Of a stretch of DNA of 35,647 nucleotides, positions 35,238-35,647 are shown one piece after another; the first letter of the stretch is position 1; every line of letters starts with the position of its first letter. The notes below the pieces were generated by a model that worked only from the letters and a program-made list of their open reading frames with translations, did no database searches and was not told where the DNA came from. Where the stretch lies: contig NZ_JACGCJ010000030.1 of the NCBI RefSeq assembly GCF_021030645.1, positions 1-35,647 on the forward strand, given 5' to 3'. The DNA is from Agrilactobacillus fermenti. Its GTDB lineage: Bacteria > Bacillota > Bacilli > Lactobacillales > Lactobacillaceae. The position numbers and the translations under genes are program-made.

Positions 35238-35310
35238 TGGAGGTTACAGGGCTCGAACCTGTGACCCTCTGCTTGTAAGGCAGATGCTCTCCCAGCTGAG
35301 CTAAACCTCC
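35238..35310 (-). tRNA. tRNA-Val (anticodon TAC)
   Basis: 73-nt cloverleaf: acceptor GGAGGTT/AACCTCC, anticodon stem CTGC/GCAG around CTTACAA (anticodon TAC), T arm ACAGG-TTCGAGC-CCTGT, discriminator A. It lies 5 nt upstream of tRNA-Asp. Confidence 0.96.
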
Positions 35311-35316
35311 AAGTAG

Positions 35317-35388
35317 TGACCCGTACGGGATTTGAACCCATGTTACCGCCGTGAAAGGGCGGTGTCTTAACCACTTGACCAACGGGTC
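35317..35388 (-). tRNA. tRNA-Glu (anticodon TTC)
   Basis: 72-nt cloverleaf: acceptor GACCCGT/ACGGGTC, anticodon stem CCGCC/GGCGG around CTTTCAC (anticodon TTC), T arm ATGGG-TTCAAAT-CCCGT. A normal G1:C72 pair contrasts with the CTC copy at 15827. Confidence 0.96.
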
Positions 35389-35398
35389 GAACTAAAAA

Positions 35399-35489
35399 CG
35401 GAGAGTAAGGGATTCGAACCCTTGATACAGGTTTAAGCCCATATACATGATTTCCAATCATGCTCCTTCGGCCACTCGGACAACTCTCC
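35399..35489 (-). tRNA. tRNA-Ser (anticodon GGA)
   Basis: 91-nt class II tRNA: acceptor GGAGAGT/ACTCTCC, anticodon stem CATGA/TCATG around TTGGAAA (anticodon GGA), long variable arm, T arm AAGGG-TTCGAAT-CCCTT, discriminator G. Confidence 0.96.
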
Positions 35490-35521
35490 ATTTTTGCCAA
35501 CTAATTTTAGGCAAAAAAATA

Positions 35522-35639
35522 GCGCGGCGACTTCCTAACCTCGCAGGCGGTTGCCCGCCAACTACTTTCGGCGTTAAGAAGCTTAACTTCTGTGTTCGGC
35601 ATGGGAACAGGTGTTGCCTTCTTGCTATCGCCACCGCAC
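35522..35639 (-). rRNA. rrf: 5S ribosomal RNA
   Basis: About 118 nt. Minus strand begins GTGCGGTGGCGATAGCAAGA, contains CCCATGCCGAACACAGAAG and ends AGTCGCCGCGC, with the two ends pairing as helix I. The four tRNAs follow at once on the same strand, so this is the 3' end of an rRNA operon whose 16S and 23S genes lie beyond the right edge. Confidence 0.96.
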
Positions 35640-35647
35640 TTCTCCTG

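Noticed and set aside
35096-35500. 134-codon open frame across the tRNA cluster
   Set aside because: It lies over four tRNA genes on the same strand; translation is not credible.

Overview
The window looks like chromosomal DNA of a low-GC, Gram-positive lactic acid bacterium of the Lactobacillaceae. The evidence is an mtlA-mtlR-mtlF-mtlD mannitol operon under MtlR and cre-type sites, an S(MK)/SAM-III riboswitch in front of metK (typical of Lactobacillales), a preQ1-I riboswitch in front of queT, strong AGGAGG ribosome binding sites and several TTG starts. I cannot name the species from the sequence alone.

Layout. 1-123 is the 5' end of a minus-strand group II intron that runs off the left edge. 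210-5872 is the mannitol PTS/catabolic operon with its promoter, MtlR operator and two cre-like sites. 6092-6984 is nagB with a consensus promoter and a NagR-like operator, divergent from mtlA. 7006-9916 is a minus-strand unit (VOC dioxygenase-like, serine hydrolase, manA). 10108-14451 is a tetR-regulated heterodimeric ABC exporter whose repressor gene leads its own operon. 14455-20707 is an accessory stretch: a histidine phosphatase, a tRNA-Glu(CTC), repeats, tspO, a DUF1440 protein and many small unknown or membrane proteins. 20771-22593 carries tRNA-Leu(CAG), nnrD and an RsuA-type pseudouridine synthase. 22624-24330 is a MurJ/YtgP-type flippase. 24584-26150 is a preQ1-controlled queT - DUF2829 - SDR operon. 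26288-28850 is leuS with a structured attenuator-like leader. Then come a GH73/LysM cell-wall hydrolase, a PAP2 phosphatase and a DHA2-type MFS exporter. 32230-32921 is an internally deleted group II intron wedged between the metK terminator and the MFS ribosome binding site. metK with its SAM-III riboswitch, an unknown membrane protein, and the 3' end of an rRNA operon (5S rRNA, then tRNA-Ser, -Glu, -Val, -Asp, all minus strand) close the window.

How it fits together. MtlA imports mannitol as mannitol-1-phosphate, MtlF supplies the phosphate, MtlD oxidises the product to fructose-6-phosphate, and MtlR senses PTS state. nagB and manA also feed fructose-6-phosphate, so the left third is a fructose-6-phosphate entry hub. 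The most notable features are two group II introns that both sit directly downstream of an intrinsic terminator in the same orientation, which is the group IIC habit. One of them is a deletion derivative that now supplies the immediate upstream region of an efflux gene. Others are a Tad2-like (DUF2829) protein under apparent preQ1 control, an unclassified leuS leader, and a tRNA-Glu(CTC) with a U1:U72 mismatch.
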